From: Vibrio sp. ED004
Lineage (GTDB): Bacteria; Pseudomonadota; Gammaproteobacteria; Enterobacterales; Vibrionaceae
DNA length: 64,000 nucleotides
Direction of reading: 5' to 3'
Assembly (NCBI RefSeq): GCF_023206395.1
Contig: NZ_CP066149.1
Location: 992,001-1,056,000, forward strand
This document shows positions 26,742 to 35,548 of this stretch, one piece after another. The position numbers and the translations under genes were made by a program. Each line of letters opens with the position of its first letter. The stretch's first letter is position 1. Below the pieces are notes generated by a model. The model was not told the origin of the DNA and searched no databases. It worked only from the letters and a program-made list of their open reading frames with translations.

Positions 26742-27707
26742 CTATATCTCAATATTTACTATTTTTCTTATCCACAGCGCCCCGATAGCCAACAAGATCA
26801 CCCCAACACTGACCATGGATATTCCTCTAGGATCACTGTACAAAGGCTCAATGTATTCAGGGTTTACGAGTTTAAGACCGAAAAATAGTGCAAACGGAGA
26901 AAGAGTCACTATCCAAGCAGAAAGCCGACTCTCAGCTGAGAGAGTTTTGATTTTTCTTTCGAGTTTAAAGCGGGCTCTTAATACTTCAGATACTTTTTGC
27001 AGATTCTCAGAGAGGTTCCCCCCTGTCTCTTTCTGTAACATGACGGCACTTGAAAAAGCCAGCATCGAAACCGTCGGCACCCTTTCAGTCATTTGCATGA
27101 TCGCGAGCCTTAAGTCATAACCATAATTGAGCAGGTTATAGGTGTTCTTGAACTCGACACCGATCGGCTCTGGCATCTCCTCACCCACCTCATTAAAAGA
27201 CTGAACCAGTGGCTGACCGGCTTGTAAGGCCCTTCTAATAATATCTAAAGCTTCTGGTAGCTGTTCTTCAAATCGCGCCATTCTGTATGTCACTCGGTTT
27301 TGGACAAATAGGTAAGCCACGACCCAAGCAAACACGAAAACCCCCACACAAATAAACCATAATTGATTTAACACCAAAGTAATTAAAGCTAGTAAGGTTC
27401 CGCACAAGAATACAATGAATAAGAAGCGGCTTAATGTGAGCTTAAGACCCGCTAATTCCAGCATACGTTTAAGGTCGGCAAAGAAAGGAATAACAATTAA
27501 TTTTCGGTCGAGCGGTGATAGTTCTTTGTTGTAGTGCTCTTTTAAAAGCGACAAGCTCTCTTCGTCAATATTTCTTTGTGTCTCTTTTAGACGGCGAGAT
27601 AACTCTTTGTGTTTGGCTTTTTTCCCAGCAGCAGGTAATAGCAAGGCTTGCGAAATAAACAACACTGCAACAAATAATAGAACCAGCGAGACAGTTACGT
27701 TATCCAT
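26742..27707 (-). CDS. tadB: TadB inner-membrane platform protein
   Basis: The 321-residue protein has N-terminal membrane segments and a cytoplasmic T2SSF (GspF-like) domain around the conserved tract ALDIIRRALQAGQPLVQSF. Two C-terminal membrane segments follow. TadB and TadC form the platform that TadA acts on. I choose the ATG at 27707, which has an AGGA site and sits 10 bp after the tadA stop; upstream in-frame sequence lies inside tadA. The frame is intact. Confidence 0.88.
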   Translation of the reverse strand: MDNVTVSLVLLFVAVLFISQALLLPAAGKKAKHKELSRRLKETQRNIDEESLSLLKEHYNKELSPLDRKLIVIPFFADLKRMLELAGLKLTLSRFLFIVFLCGTLLALITLVLNQLWFICVGVFVFAWVVAYLFVQNRVTYRMARFEEQLPEALDIIRRALQAGQPLVQSFNEVGEEMPEPIGVEFKNTYNLLNYGYDLRLAIMQMTERVPTVSMLAFSSAVMLQKETGGNLSENLQKVSEVLRARFKLERKIKTLSAESRLSAWIVTLSPFALFFGLKLVNPEYIEPLYSDPRGISMVSVGVILLAIGALWIRKIVNIEI

Positions 27708-27717
27708 AATCCGTTCC

Positions 27718-29169
27718 TCAGCTATGTGATTCAGTAAAGAGCTCAAAAGGCAGATCAAGACCACGCTTAACCAATTGGTCATGAGACTGAGGAACGACAC
27801 CAGTTGCGGTGTAATACCCTAGAATATTGCCATGCTCATCTATGCCTTGGCGTTGAAAGTGGAAAATCTCAGACATAGTGATGATCTCTCCTTCCATGCC
27901 GTTGATCTCTTGAATGCTAACCATACGACGCTTACCATCCTCTTGCCTTTCCATCTGAACCACCAAATGGATGGCAGAAGCAATCTGCGATCTGAGGTTT
28001 TTAGTTGAGATATTCCAACCCGCCATCGAAAACATGTTCTCTACACGACTGAGTGCATCTCTTGGTGTATTGGCGTGAATAGTTGCCAATGAACCATCAT
28101 GACCCGTGTTCATCGCTGCTAACATATCCACCGCTTCACTACCACGCACCTCCCCAACAACAATACGGTCAGGTCGCATACGTAAGGTATTTTTGACTAG
28201 CTCTCGCTGACTGATCTCACCTTTTCCTTCAAGGTTTGCCGGGCGAGTTTCAAGACGAATAACATGAGGTTGCTGGAGTTGAAGCTCTGCGGAATCTTCT
28301 ATTGTGATGATTCGTTGATCTCGTGGAATGAAACCAGAAAAGATATTGAGCGTCGTGGTTTTTCCTGACCCCGTACCGCCTGAAATTAATATATTGAGCT
28401 CACCTTTAACGGCCGCTTCTACAAACTTCGCCATTTGCGGAGAGGCTGACTTATATTCTAATAAGTTATCCATCGTTAGGCTGTCTACCGCAAAGCGTCG
28501 TATGGATACCGATGGGCCATCTAAGGCAAGAGGTGGAATAATTGCATTTACCCGAGAGCCGTCGGCCAATCGAGCATCCACCATAGGAGAGGCTTCATCA
28601 ATTCGACGTCCCACTTGGCTAACAATACGGTCAATGATGTTTCTAAGATGTCTGTCATCCAAAAACGTATAGGGGGTCTTTTCTAACTTACCGCCTCGCT
28701 CAACGAACACATTCTTAGGCCCGTTAACCAAAATATCGGATACCGTTTTATCGGCCAGCAATGGCTCTAAAGGCCCCAAACCAAACACTTCATCTTCGAT
28801 TTGTTTGATCACTCTTTTCCGGCCTTCCGCACTCAGAGCATGACTTTGATCGTCTGCCATTAACTGAACAATCGCTTCATGAAGGTCAACTTTAGCGCGC
28901 TCTTTTTCAAGACTAGAAAGCAGTCCAAGGTCGAGCGTTTCTAAGAGCTGTTTATGGAAATAGTGCTTAATTGAAAGCTCTTGTTCTAAGACTTTCTTTA
29001 CTTCATTGACCGTTTTTTCCTGCTCTTTATTGGCATCTAAGCCTTTAAAAACAGCAGGTTAACTAACGACACCCTGAGGAAAGGTTGTGGCGTTGCCATT
29101 TTCTTGTTGAGAAAATTGTTCTACTTTCTTTTCAAACTCAGGGTTTATATTTTTTCGTTTAAAGAACAT
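27718..29169 (-). pseudogene. tadA: TadA pilus-assembly ATPase, interrupted by an in-frame ochre codon
   Basis: The gene reads as one frame of 484 codons from the ATG at 29169 (GAGGG site six bases upstream), except for a TAA at 29059-29061 (codon 37). Sequence after the stop (PAVFKGL onwards) is clearly coding and runs in frame into the CpaF/TadA ATPase domain. That domain has Walker A GGTGSGKT (about residues 264-271), Asp boxes and the TIHANTPRDAL tract. TadA powers pilus extension and possibly retraction. No obvious restart with a ribosome site lies just after the stop; an ATG at 28860 would delete 103 N-terminal residues but keep the ATPase core. The N-terminal part is a variable linker, so a shortened protein might retain activity. 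Confidence 0.85.
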
Positions 29170-29202
29170 AACGATCCCTCATCTATGCTTAGAACAAACA
29201 GC

Positions 29203-30417
29203 CTATGAAAATATCTTTTTGAGCCAACTCTTCTCTTCTTGTTCAGGTGGAGAAAGAATATGAGACAAGTCGATAATCGAGCGTGTAATCGAGCTCTTCT
29301 TTTTGGACTCAACCAAAGGCTGACCTAAGTTGGCACTCTCCAATGCGACCTTAAAATCGTTCGGCATTAAATGGATGTCGTGCTTTCCAACGGTTTGTTC
29401 TATGTCTGATAACTTAATGGTTTGTCGCTTCTCATAACGATTCACAATTATCTCTATTGAGTCTTGTTGTAATCCGTACTCAAATTTTAGAGTTCTGACT
29501 AAACGGTTACTGTTTTTGACCGACACTAAGGTTTGTTGAGCAACGAGTAACACCTTAGTCGCTGGCGAGATGGCCGATGCGAAGATATGGTCTAACCCTC
29601 GAGAGAAATCAATAACGATGTAACGATAGAAGCGACGCAATACGGGCAACAATCTCCCAATCTTTTGAGCATGTTCATAATCATCCGCATTATTTTCATG
29701 TTTGAAGCTTAGAACGTGTAATCCTGAAGCATGCTTGTTCACTAAACTTCCCAAAGACATCTCGTCCAGGTCATTTGAGCTGTCGATAGCATCAGAAATA
29801 CTGTAGGCGGGGGTGATATTCAAATATTCAGGAATAACTCCAAATTGAAGGTCGATATCAAGTAAAAGCACCTCATTAGGATGGTAACTTGCTATTTCAA
29901 CGGCCGTGTTTAGCGCTAAGGTTGTCGCCCCCATTCCACCTTTGGTGTTAATAAACAGGAACACCTCCCCGTAGCTAGAGTTTTCAATTTTTTCCGCTGC
30001 GGTTTTCTTGAATAACGGTAAGAGACCAGAAATAGAAATGTCATGAGATAGGAAATCAGAAGCACCCAGTCTTAGCGCTATTTTTAATGATCCATTGTCA
30101 TTCTCATCACCGAATACAACCAAAGATAAATCATGCTCTTCCAACTGCAGGTTATAGCTTTGCAGGTCGACCATTTTCTGAGCCCAACCGCCATTCGCTT
30201 CAACAAAGATAAGGTCCGGCGCATCTATATTTTTTACGTACTCTTCCGTCATGCCTAACAAAGAAAAAGGTTCTATGTGCACATTTCGACAACGTTTCAA
30301 TTGCTGCCTCATATGAGCATGAAAGTTCTCACTGTTATAAATCAGCCATACATTCAAGTTGGTTTTAAGGCGAATCGCATCGTCTTCATTCGGTAAAATA
30401 TCAATTGCTTCGCCCAT
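29203..30417 (-). CDS. tadZ: TadZ/CpaE-like pilus localisation protein
   Basis: The 404-residue protein has an N-terminal receiver-like domain lacking an obvious phosphorylation site, and a C-terminal ParA/MinD-type ATPase domain. The deviant Walker A KGGMGATT is at residues 159-166 and the switch DIDLQFG follows. TadZ recruits the Tad machinery to a cell position. I choose the ATG at 30417, with an AGGTGG site; an in-frame ATG at 30435 gives six more residues. A 33-bp gap separates it from tadA. Confidence 0.88.
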   Translation of the reverse strand: MGEAIDILPNEDDAIRLKTNLNVWLIYNSENFHAHMRQQLKRCRNVHIEPFSLLGMTEEYVKNIDAPDLIFVEANGGWAQKMVDLQSYNLQLEEHDLSLVVFGDENDNGSLKIALRLGASDFLSHDISISGLLPLFKKTAAEKIENSSYGEVFLFINTKGGMGATTLALNTAVEIASYHPNEVLLLDIDLQFGVIPEYLNITPAYSISDAIDSSNDLDEMSLGSLVNKHASGLHVLSFKHENNADDYEHAQKIGRLLPVLRRFYRYIVIDFSRGLDHIFASAISPATKVLLVAQQTLVSVKNSNRLVRTLKFEYGLQQDSIEIIVNRYEKRQTIKLSDIEQTVGKHDIHLMPNDFKVALESANLGQPLVESKKKSSITRSIIDLSHILSPPEQEEKSWLKKIFS

Positions 30418-30620
30418 ATTCCCACCTGTCTTCATTGCGGACCTCTTGTCCTAATATCATCGAAAGATTTTTGGTGTACGTTAGACCAATTTCGATGACG
30501 GCATGGTTCACTGACAACCATTTCCATTTACCCTTTAGGCTTAAAATATCCAATTCGCCCAATGAGATTTTCTAAACAGTCACGATGGTTGGGTGCACTA
30601 TTTGCACTCAATCATTTACA

Positions 30621-30869
30621 TTAATTAAAGCTATTTAAAACCTGACTACTACTTCCGGTAAGATCCTCATCTCCCTTACCTACATAGTTGTCATACCCTG
30701 CTTGCATGCGCTCCCCGGTACCATCAGGTAAAACCTGCAAGTTCTCTTGAGTTGCATTCGGGTTGTACGTTTGCTCCATTTTCAGCTTAGCAACCGACTG
30801 ACCTAAAAGGGCATCATTCGCACACCCCACCAATAAAACGACGAGAAAGACCATCATTGTTTTAATCAT
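30621..30869 (-). CDS. Small lipoprotein of the Tad locus, in the RcpB/CpaD position
   Basis: The 82-residue protein has a lipoprotein signal (VVLLVGC lipobox) and a short polar mature part (NDALLGQSVAKLKMEQTYNP...). The ATG at 30869 has an AAGGAG site and lies 10 bp after the secretin gene. In other Tad loci this place is taken by RcpB or CpaD, outer-membrane partners of the secretin, so a pilotin or secretin-accessory role is likely. I do not recognise the sequence itself. A 203-bp non-coding gap with a weak inverted repeat follows before tadZ. Confidence 0.75.
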   Translation of the reverse strand: MIKTMMVFLVVLLVGCANDALLGQSVAKLKMEQTYNPNATQENLQVLPDGTGERMQAGYDNYVGKGDEDLTGSSSQVLNSFN

Positions 30870-30879
30870 ATCTATCTCC

Positions 30880-32337
30880 TTATAAATCATGACCAAATGA
30901 ACCTTCGCTACCACCATCAGTTGGCGCGATGTCTTTAGCGGAACTTGAATTACTCTTGTCTTCAGAATCAGAAGGCTCAGCAATGTAAGCGCTTCTACCT
31001 AACAAGTAATATTCCAGATCATTAGGGTCAACAAAGGCATCAGTTGGTAGTGTGACTTTACTTCTATCTACTGGTTTAGCGAGTCGAGGAGTAACAAGAA
31101 TGACCAACTCAGTCTCTCCTGAGATGTATTCTTGACTGTTAAACAGTTGGCCTAAAATCGGTACGTCACCAATACCCGGCATTTTGTTACTGACATCCCG
31201 AACATTCTCGCTCAATAGCCCTGCGATACCGATGGTTTGTCCATCTGCGAGTTCAAGCGTAGAAGAGGCGCTTCGACGTGTAATTGGTGGGATAAAGTAA
31301 GTCGCATTCGTTGAACCCGGGTCGATAGTTAATGAACTGCTGTTCGCAATCTCACTCACATCAACCGCTAAGTTCAGATTAATTTTCTGGTCGCTGAGTA
31401 CGGTCGGTATAAATTTCAGCCCTACCCCATACTCTTTGTATTCAATAGTAATACCGTCATCGTCCGGAACAGGAATAGGGAACTCACCACCCGCTAAGAA
31501 CTCGGCCTTAGAACCACTCAATGCGGTTAAATTCGGCTCTGCTAATACTTTCGCCACACCATTTTGCTTAGCGACATCCAATGCAAAAGTAAATAAGGTA
31601 TTACTATCGATGAAAGACCCTAGAATCCCGTAATCAGTTGAGGTGGGGATATCGAAGATGGGTGTTGCGCCCAATACACCAGCAGGAACAGATGAAGCCC
31701 CCCACGAAAAGTTGGAACCACTGGTTTGGAAGAAGTGGAAATTAGCATCGAACTTTCTGACTAAACTTCTCTGAACCTCGGCGACAGTTACCTCTAACAT
31801 CACCTGTTGGGCGCCACCGATAGACATTAAGTTAATAACACCAGTTGCAGCAGCTTGTTCACTGCCACTCTCTTTAGAATCATCTGCAGCCTGCCCTGCA
31901 GCGTAGGTTTCAGCAATTCTCATCGCCACATTCATTTTTTGTTGGTTACTGATTTGCCCACTCAACAACAAGCGATTCTGCGCGCTATGTACCTCGATAG
32001 TCTCGTCAGGAAGAAACTCATACAGCTTGGATTTCAGGCTATTAAGATCATGAGTCACCTCGATATTAATAGACTCAATCAACTGGCCTCGAGAGTCCCA
32101 AGCCATCAGGTTGGTTGCACCTAACTTGTTACCAATCAAAAACACTTCGTTAGATTTCAAAATCACGATGTCCAAAACATCAGGGTCGCCAAGCGAAACC
32201 TTGCTCGCTTTACCTGATAACACGACATGCGTCGATTTATGATGTGGAACCGTAACTGTTTTTCCGGTTTGCAATGCAGCAAAACTTACGTTCGAAAAAC
32301 AAAGCAGGCTCAAAACACACGCTAATATTATTCTCAT
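30880..32337 (-). CDS. rcpA: RcpA/CpaC outer-membrane secretin
   Basis: The 485-residue protein has a signal peptide (cleavage near SFA, residue 20). It then has an N-terminal domain typical of type II/III secretins, a BON-like segment and a C-terminal secretin domain ending before a polar tail. The GLSKVSLGDPDVLDI-like stretch and VPILGQLFNS tract are characteristic. Multimers would form the outer-membrane pore through which the Flp pilus passes. The frame is intact. It starts 8 bp after the rcpC stop. Confidence 0.9.
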   Translation of the reverse strand: MRIILACVLSLLCFSNVSFAALQTGKTVTVPHHKSTHVVLSGKASKVSLGDPDVLDIVILKSNEVFLIGNKLGATNLMAWDSRGQLIESINIEVTHDLNSLKSKLYEFLPDETIEVHSAQNRLLLSGQISNQQKMNVAMRIAETYAAGQAADDSKESGSEQAAATGVINLMSIGGAQQVMLEVTVAEVQRSLVRKFDANFHFFQTSGSNFSWGASSVPAGVLGATPIFDIPTSTDYGILGSFIDSNTLFTFALDVAKQNGVAKVLAEPNLTALSGSKAEFLAGGEFPIPVPDDDGITIEYKEYGVGLKFIPTVLSDQKINLNLAVDVSEIANSSSLTIDPGSTNATYFIPPITRRSASSTLELADGQTIGIAGLLSENVRDVSNKMPGIGDVPILGQLFNSQEYISGETELVILVTPRLAKPVDRSKVTLPTDAFVDPNDLEYYLLGRSAYIAEPSDSEDKSNSSSAKDIAPTDGGSEGSFGHDL

Positions 32338-32345
32338 ATCTCACC

Positions 32346-33095
32346 TCAATCCTTGACGCGCACACTGGATGTTTCCGTACCCTTGATAATGGTCACGCTT
32401 GGTCTAGGCACGTATCGACGAACGACTTTCTTCTCAACTTCATGAGGATTTCTTAAGGTAAGCTGAATACTGCCTTTGCTCTTAGCCGTCAGAAGCTTTT
32501 CTGCATCTTTTGGGGTCACCTCAAGTGTTACCGCACGAACAATAATGGGGCTGTTTTCTTTGGTTCTGGCGGTTTGGTCTACCGCCAGCACTTTAATGTC
32601 TTTCAACACAGTTTGAGTGGCAGCAGAGTTTTTACCGTAGGAAACGGTATTAAGAATATCGACCTTGTTTCCGGGTAATAGAAACCCAGCTACACCGATA
32701 ACATCATCGACTCGAATCGTCACCGCACGTTTATTTTCAGGAATCAGAGCCGCAAGTGTGGAGCCTTCACCTGGAACGGTGAAACGCAACTTGTGAAGCA
32801 CCTCTCCGGCATAAATGGTGTTAGCGACAACCTTACCGATTAGCTCAGATTGATCCGAATAGTTGTTTTCATTTATCCAATCAACTTCCATCAACTTGGT
32901 CGTTAAATATTGATCTTCAATTATGGTTCCAGCTTCAATTTCTTGAGACGCAACTACAACCGGGTGACGTTCAACTTCTTCGACTTCTATCGTCGGCTGA
33001 ACTTGGTTGTCCATCCATTGCTTAGCAAAAAATACAGCCGCTAAGCCGAATACTACGGACAGTAAAAACAATAGGAATACCTGACTCTTATTCAT
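32346..33095 (-). CDS. rcpC: RcpC/CpaB pilus assembly protein
   Basis: This 249-residue protein has one N-terminal membrane anchor followed by an SAF domain (VVASQEIEAGTIIEDQYL) and a periplasmic CpaB domain. RcpC/CpaB is thought to link the inner-membrane parts to the secretin, perhaps through cell-wall binding. The ATG at 33095 has a GAGGAAG site. Sequence upstream in frame belongs to the preceding gene. It overlaps the AAA+ ATPase gene by 8 bp, so the two are co-translated. Confidence 0.88.
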   Translation of the reverse strand: MNKSQVFLLFLLSVVFGLAAVFFAKQWMDNQVQPTIEVEEVERHPVVVASQEIEAGTIIEDQYLTTKLMEVDWINENNYSDQSELIGKVVANTIYAGEVLHKLRFTVPGEGSTLAALIPENKRAVTIRVDDVIGVAGFLLPGNKVDILNTVSYGKNSAATQTVLKDIKVLAVDQTARTKENSPIIVRAVTLEVTPKDAEKLLTAKSKGSIQLTLRNPHEVEKKVVRRYVPRPSVTIIKGTETSSVRVKD

Positions 33096-34437
33096 TATTT
33101 TCTTCCTCGTGTCCATCAGAGGTAAAGTAGACTTCCCATGCCATGGAAAGAATATCGAAAGTAATAACGGGCGGGAGTTGCTCAAACGAAAGAATGTCTC
33201 TGCTAATACCAGCGAGGTCTTTAGGTAAGCAAGGGAAAAGAGGCACTTTGTAAAGTGTGTGCATTTGAGACAAGCGCTCAAAGAATCCGCTTTGAAGCTC
33301 CAGTTCTTTTTCTTCCACAACGTTCATCCACAAGGATTCATAGTCACGCTGATTAAGAGGCTTGAACTCGATTTTATAACCCAAGCGACGTAAAAATGCC
33401 GGATCACTGATCTTCTCAGGGTTCAAGTTAGTGGAGAAAGCGAGGGTCAACACAAATGGCATTGTCACTTGCTGACCATTCGGCAACGAAAGGTAATCGA
33501 AGTAATATTCCATTGGAACAATCCAACGGTTGAGCAGATTATCAACTGGCATTGGTTGACGCCCGAGATCATCAATCACCAGAATTCCGTTATTCGCCAT
33601 CATTTGTAGAGGCGCTAACCACACTCGACTGTTCTCTGAATGATTAACTTCAAGCATATCCATGGTTAGCTCCCCGCCTACCTGAATATTCGGTCTCTCA
33701 CAATTGAGCCAACGCTTGTCGTATTGATCCTTAAGGGAAACCAATGTTTCACTACCGTTTCGATCGAGTGGTCTATGGTGTTGCGTAGAGAAAACCTTAA
33801 TGATATTACCGAATGCATAGACCGCATAAGGAATAAAGACTGAAGTGTGTAAGGCATTGACTATGCGTGTCGCAACAAATGTTTTACCTGTACCGGCATG
33901 CCCATACAAAAGCAAAGCTCGTCCCGAGTTAATTGCAGGGCCTAGCACGGAGATCATTTTGTCTACGCCATACACATCACTAAGAGCCGCTTCAACATGT
34001 GGTCTGGTCACCAATTCCGCTCGCAAGTCTTGTTGTTTTACAATGTCACTGTATTGAGCAAGTGAAACAGGGACAGGTCCAAGATAGGCATCGCGGGTAA
34101 AGGCTAGGTCGGCTTCTTCTATGCCCTTTTCTGACAAGGAGTAGCGAACATGACTATGTGAAGAGGAGTCTAAGGATAGAGCTGAAGTTGGTTGAAAGAC
34201 TTCAATGAATGATTTCTTTCTAAGTACCGCAAGTCCATTCTCAACAATATGGGTCACCACACACAAGTAGTTAGAAAGCTCTAATACATCAGATTTAGGG
34301 TACGCAGATAAGTGCTTGAGCAATAGATTTTCAATCACAACTTCAGGTATACCAAGCGATTCAATGGAAGTCGGAACCAAAGGAGCTGATATTTGAGGCT
34401 TTAAATTACTCGGGGACGGTATCCCTCTCATATCCAT
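33088..34437 (-). CDS. AAA+ ATPase with N-terminal winged-helix-like region, embedded in the Tad operon
   Basis: The protein has about 449 residues. Residues 30-125 look like a winged-helix or DprA-type module (ENLLLKHLSAYPKSDVLELSNYL...). The C-terminal two thirds is an AAA+ domain with Walker A GHAGTGKT (179-186), Walker B ILVIDDLG (285-292) and a sensor-like FSTNLNP tract. It lies between tadV and rcpC and overlaps rcpC by 8 bp, so it is surely part of the operon. It is not one of the canonical flp/rcp/tad genes; TadA is the usual motor and is encoded separately. It may remodel a pilus component or act as a regulator. I do not know a named homologue. Confidence 0.75.
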   Translation of the reverse strand: MDMRGIPSPSNLKPQISAPLVPTSIESLGIPEVVIENLLLKHLSAYPKSDVLELSNYLCVVTHIVENGLAVLRKKSFIEVFQPTSALSLDSSSHSHVRYSLSEKGIEEADLAFTRDAYLGPVPVSLAQYSDIVKQQDLRAELVTRPHVEAALSDVYGVDKMISVLGPAINSGRALLLYGHAGTGKTFVATRIVNALHTSVFIPYAVYAFGNIIKVFSTQHHRPLDRNGSETLVSLKDQYDKRWLNCERPNIQVGGELTMDMLEVNHSENSRVWLAPLQMMANNGILVIDDLGRQPMPVDNLLNRWIVPMEYYFDYLSLPNGQQVTMPFVLTLAFSTNLNPEKISDPAFLRRLGYKIEFKPLNQRDYESLWMNVVEEKELELQSGFFERLSQMHTLYKVPLFPCLPKDLAGISRDILSFEQLPPVITFDILSMAWEVYFTSDGHEEENNE

Positions 34438-34476
34438 ATGTCCTCTCCAACACATCGATTAGTGATTTAGTTTGAT

Positions 34477-35007
34477 CTATGTAAAATAACTGTACATCGC
34501 TAAACCTATTACAACTGAAGGAGCAAATGGCATTGTTACTTTATTTGAGTACCGAAAATGCGCAACTGGCTCACTTTTAAGGTGAGGTGATATTCCGCTA
34601 ACTAACATTAGTTTTTCTTCGAAATATCTTCGAACTGTTATCTCACTATTATTTTCTCGATTATAAAGTAAATATAATATCCCTATCATGCCAGCAGCTA
34701 TGAGTATGTAATAAGAAACTTGAAGCAATGAACTCCAACCAACATACAACCCTATAACACCCAGTAATTTCACATCCCCTGCAGACATTGCTCTCAGAAA
34801 ATATAAAACTAAGCCAGACAAAAAAAGTACGATAGCTCCGATTAATGAAGTAACTAACGTATCCAATGAAAACCCATCATTTAACGCTGATGAGAAATAT
34901 AAAAATAACAATAAAATAAGTATCTTATTTGGTATACGATGTTTCTCAACATCGTATACCGAAACAATAATAAGTAATGCCCAAAAAACTAACGATTCAC
35001 TTATCAT
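34477..35007 (-). CDS. tadV: TadV prepilin peptidase
   Basis: The 176-residue membrane protein belongs to the A24 aspartyl prepilin peptidases. It shows the two catalytic Asp motifs, YDVEKHRIPN near the start and GDVK mid-protein, with about six membrane segments. It cleaves the leader of Flp pilins and of the TadE/TadF pseudopilins. The ATG at 35007 lies 4 bp after the second flp gene; the ribosome site is weak (AGG 10 bases upstream), suggesting translational coupling. Confidence 0.88.
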   Translation of the reverse strand: MISESLVFWALLIIVSVYDVEKHRIPNKILILLLFLYFSSALNDGFSLDTLVTSLIGAIVLFLSGLVLYFLRAMSAGDVKLLGVIGLYVGWSSLLQVSYYILIAAGMIGILYLLYNRENNSEITVRRYFEEKLMLVSGISPHLKSEPVAHFRYSNKVTMPFAPSVVIGLAMYSYFT

Positions 35008-35011
35008 TAAT

Positions 35012-35164
35012 TTAGATACCTGCCACAATCGAAAGAAACTTACTGATTAGAGCTGTCGCTATTCCAGAAAATATCAACCAAGCAAGGACGACAAGTGAAG
35101 CCGCTCCAATTACATACTCGACCGTAGTTAACCCTTTCTGGTGCCCAACCCATTTGAGGCTCAT
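35012..35164 (-). CDS. flp: Flp-family pilin 2 (50 aa)
   Basis: Translation gives a 50-residue prepilin: a short basic leader (MSLKWVGHQKG), cleavage after Gly11, then the Flp motif LTTVEYVIGAAS with the conserved Glu-Tyr pair and a single hydrophobic helix. It lies 12 bp after the first flp gene and directly before tadV. It differs from pilin 1 at many positions, so it may be a minor or alternative subunit. Confidence 0.85.
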   Translation of the reverse strand: MSLKWVGHQKGLTTVEYVIGAASLVVLAWLIFSGIATALISKFLSIVAGI

Positions 35165-35176
35165 TTTGGTAAGCTC

Positions 35177-35356
35177 TTACGATGTACTTATTTGGTCAAC
35201 AATCGTACTTAATTTTGTTGATAGCGCAGTACCAATCCCAGTAAATATGGTTGTTAAACCTAATACGAGCATAGCTGCTCCAATTACGTATTCAATGACA
35301 GTAAGACCTTCTTCATCATTCATGAATTCTTTACAACTTTTCAAAAACTTACTCAT
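35177..35356 (-). CDS. flp: Flp-family pilin 1 (59 aa)
   Basis: The 59-residue prepilin has the leader MSKFLKSCKEFMNDEEG and cleavage after Gly17. The Flp signature LTVIEYVIGAAM and one hydrophobic helix follow. The ATG at 35356 has an AAGGAGAG site, the best in the operon, as expected for the major pilin and first gene of the locus. The promoter should lie in 35357-35548. Confidence 0.88.
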   Translation of the reverse strand: MSKFLKSCKEFMNDEEGLTVIEYVIGAAMLVLGLTTIFTGIGTALSTKLSTIVDQISTS

Positions 35357-35548
35357 GAGAATCTCTCCTTGATTTGGGTAACAGGTTTTGTTTACCTGTA
35401 AACTAAATCTAGAGCCGAACTATATATTCGGTTAGGATTTTCTTGCCATTTACTTGCACTTTTTTGTCACACTTCTAATCTATTTAAATAAACGTATTTA
35501 TCCATACTTCTTTACTGTTTATTTAAGTATGATACCGGTTTAATAACT
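35357..35548. promoter_or_regulatory. Divergent control region between flp and the AraC regulator
   Basis: The 192-bp gap between the divergent genes is AT-rich. It contains an inverted repeat CCGAA-N7-TTCGG at 35415-35431 and repeated TATTTAA-type tracts near 35490-35530. This is the expected site for control of the Tad operon by the adjacent AraC-family protein. No promoter box is convincing. Confidence 0.45.

Noticed and set aside
30436..30620. A possible 29-residue frame between the small lipoprotein gene and tadZ
   Set aside because: The frame is short, with no conserved-looking sequence; the gap is better read as non-coding.
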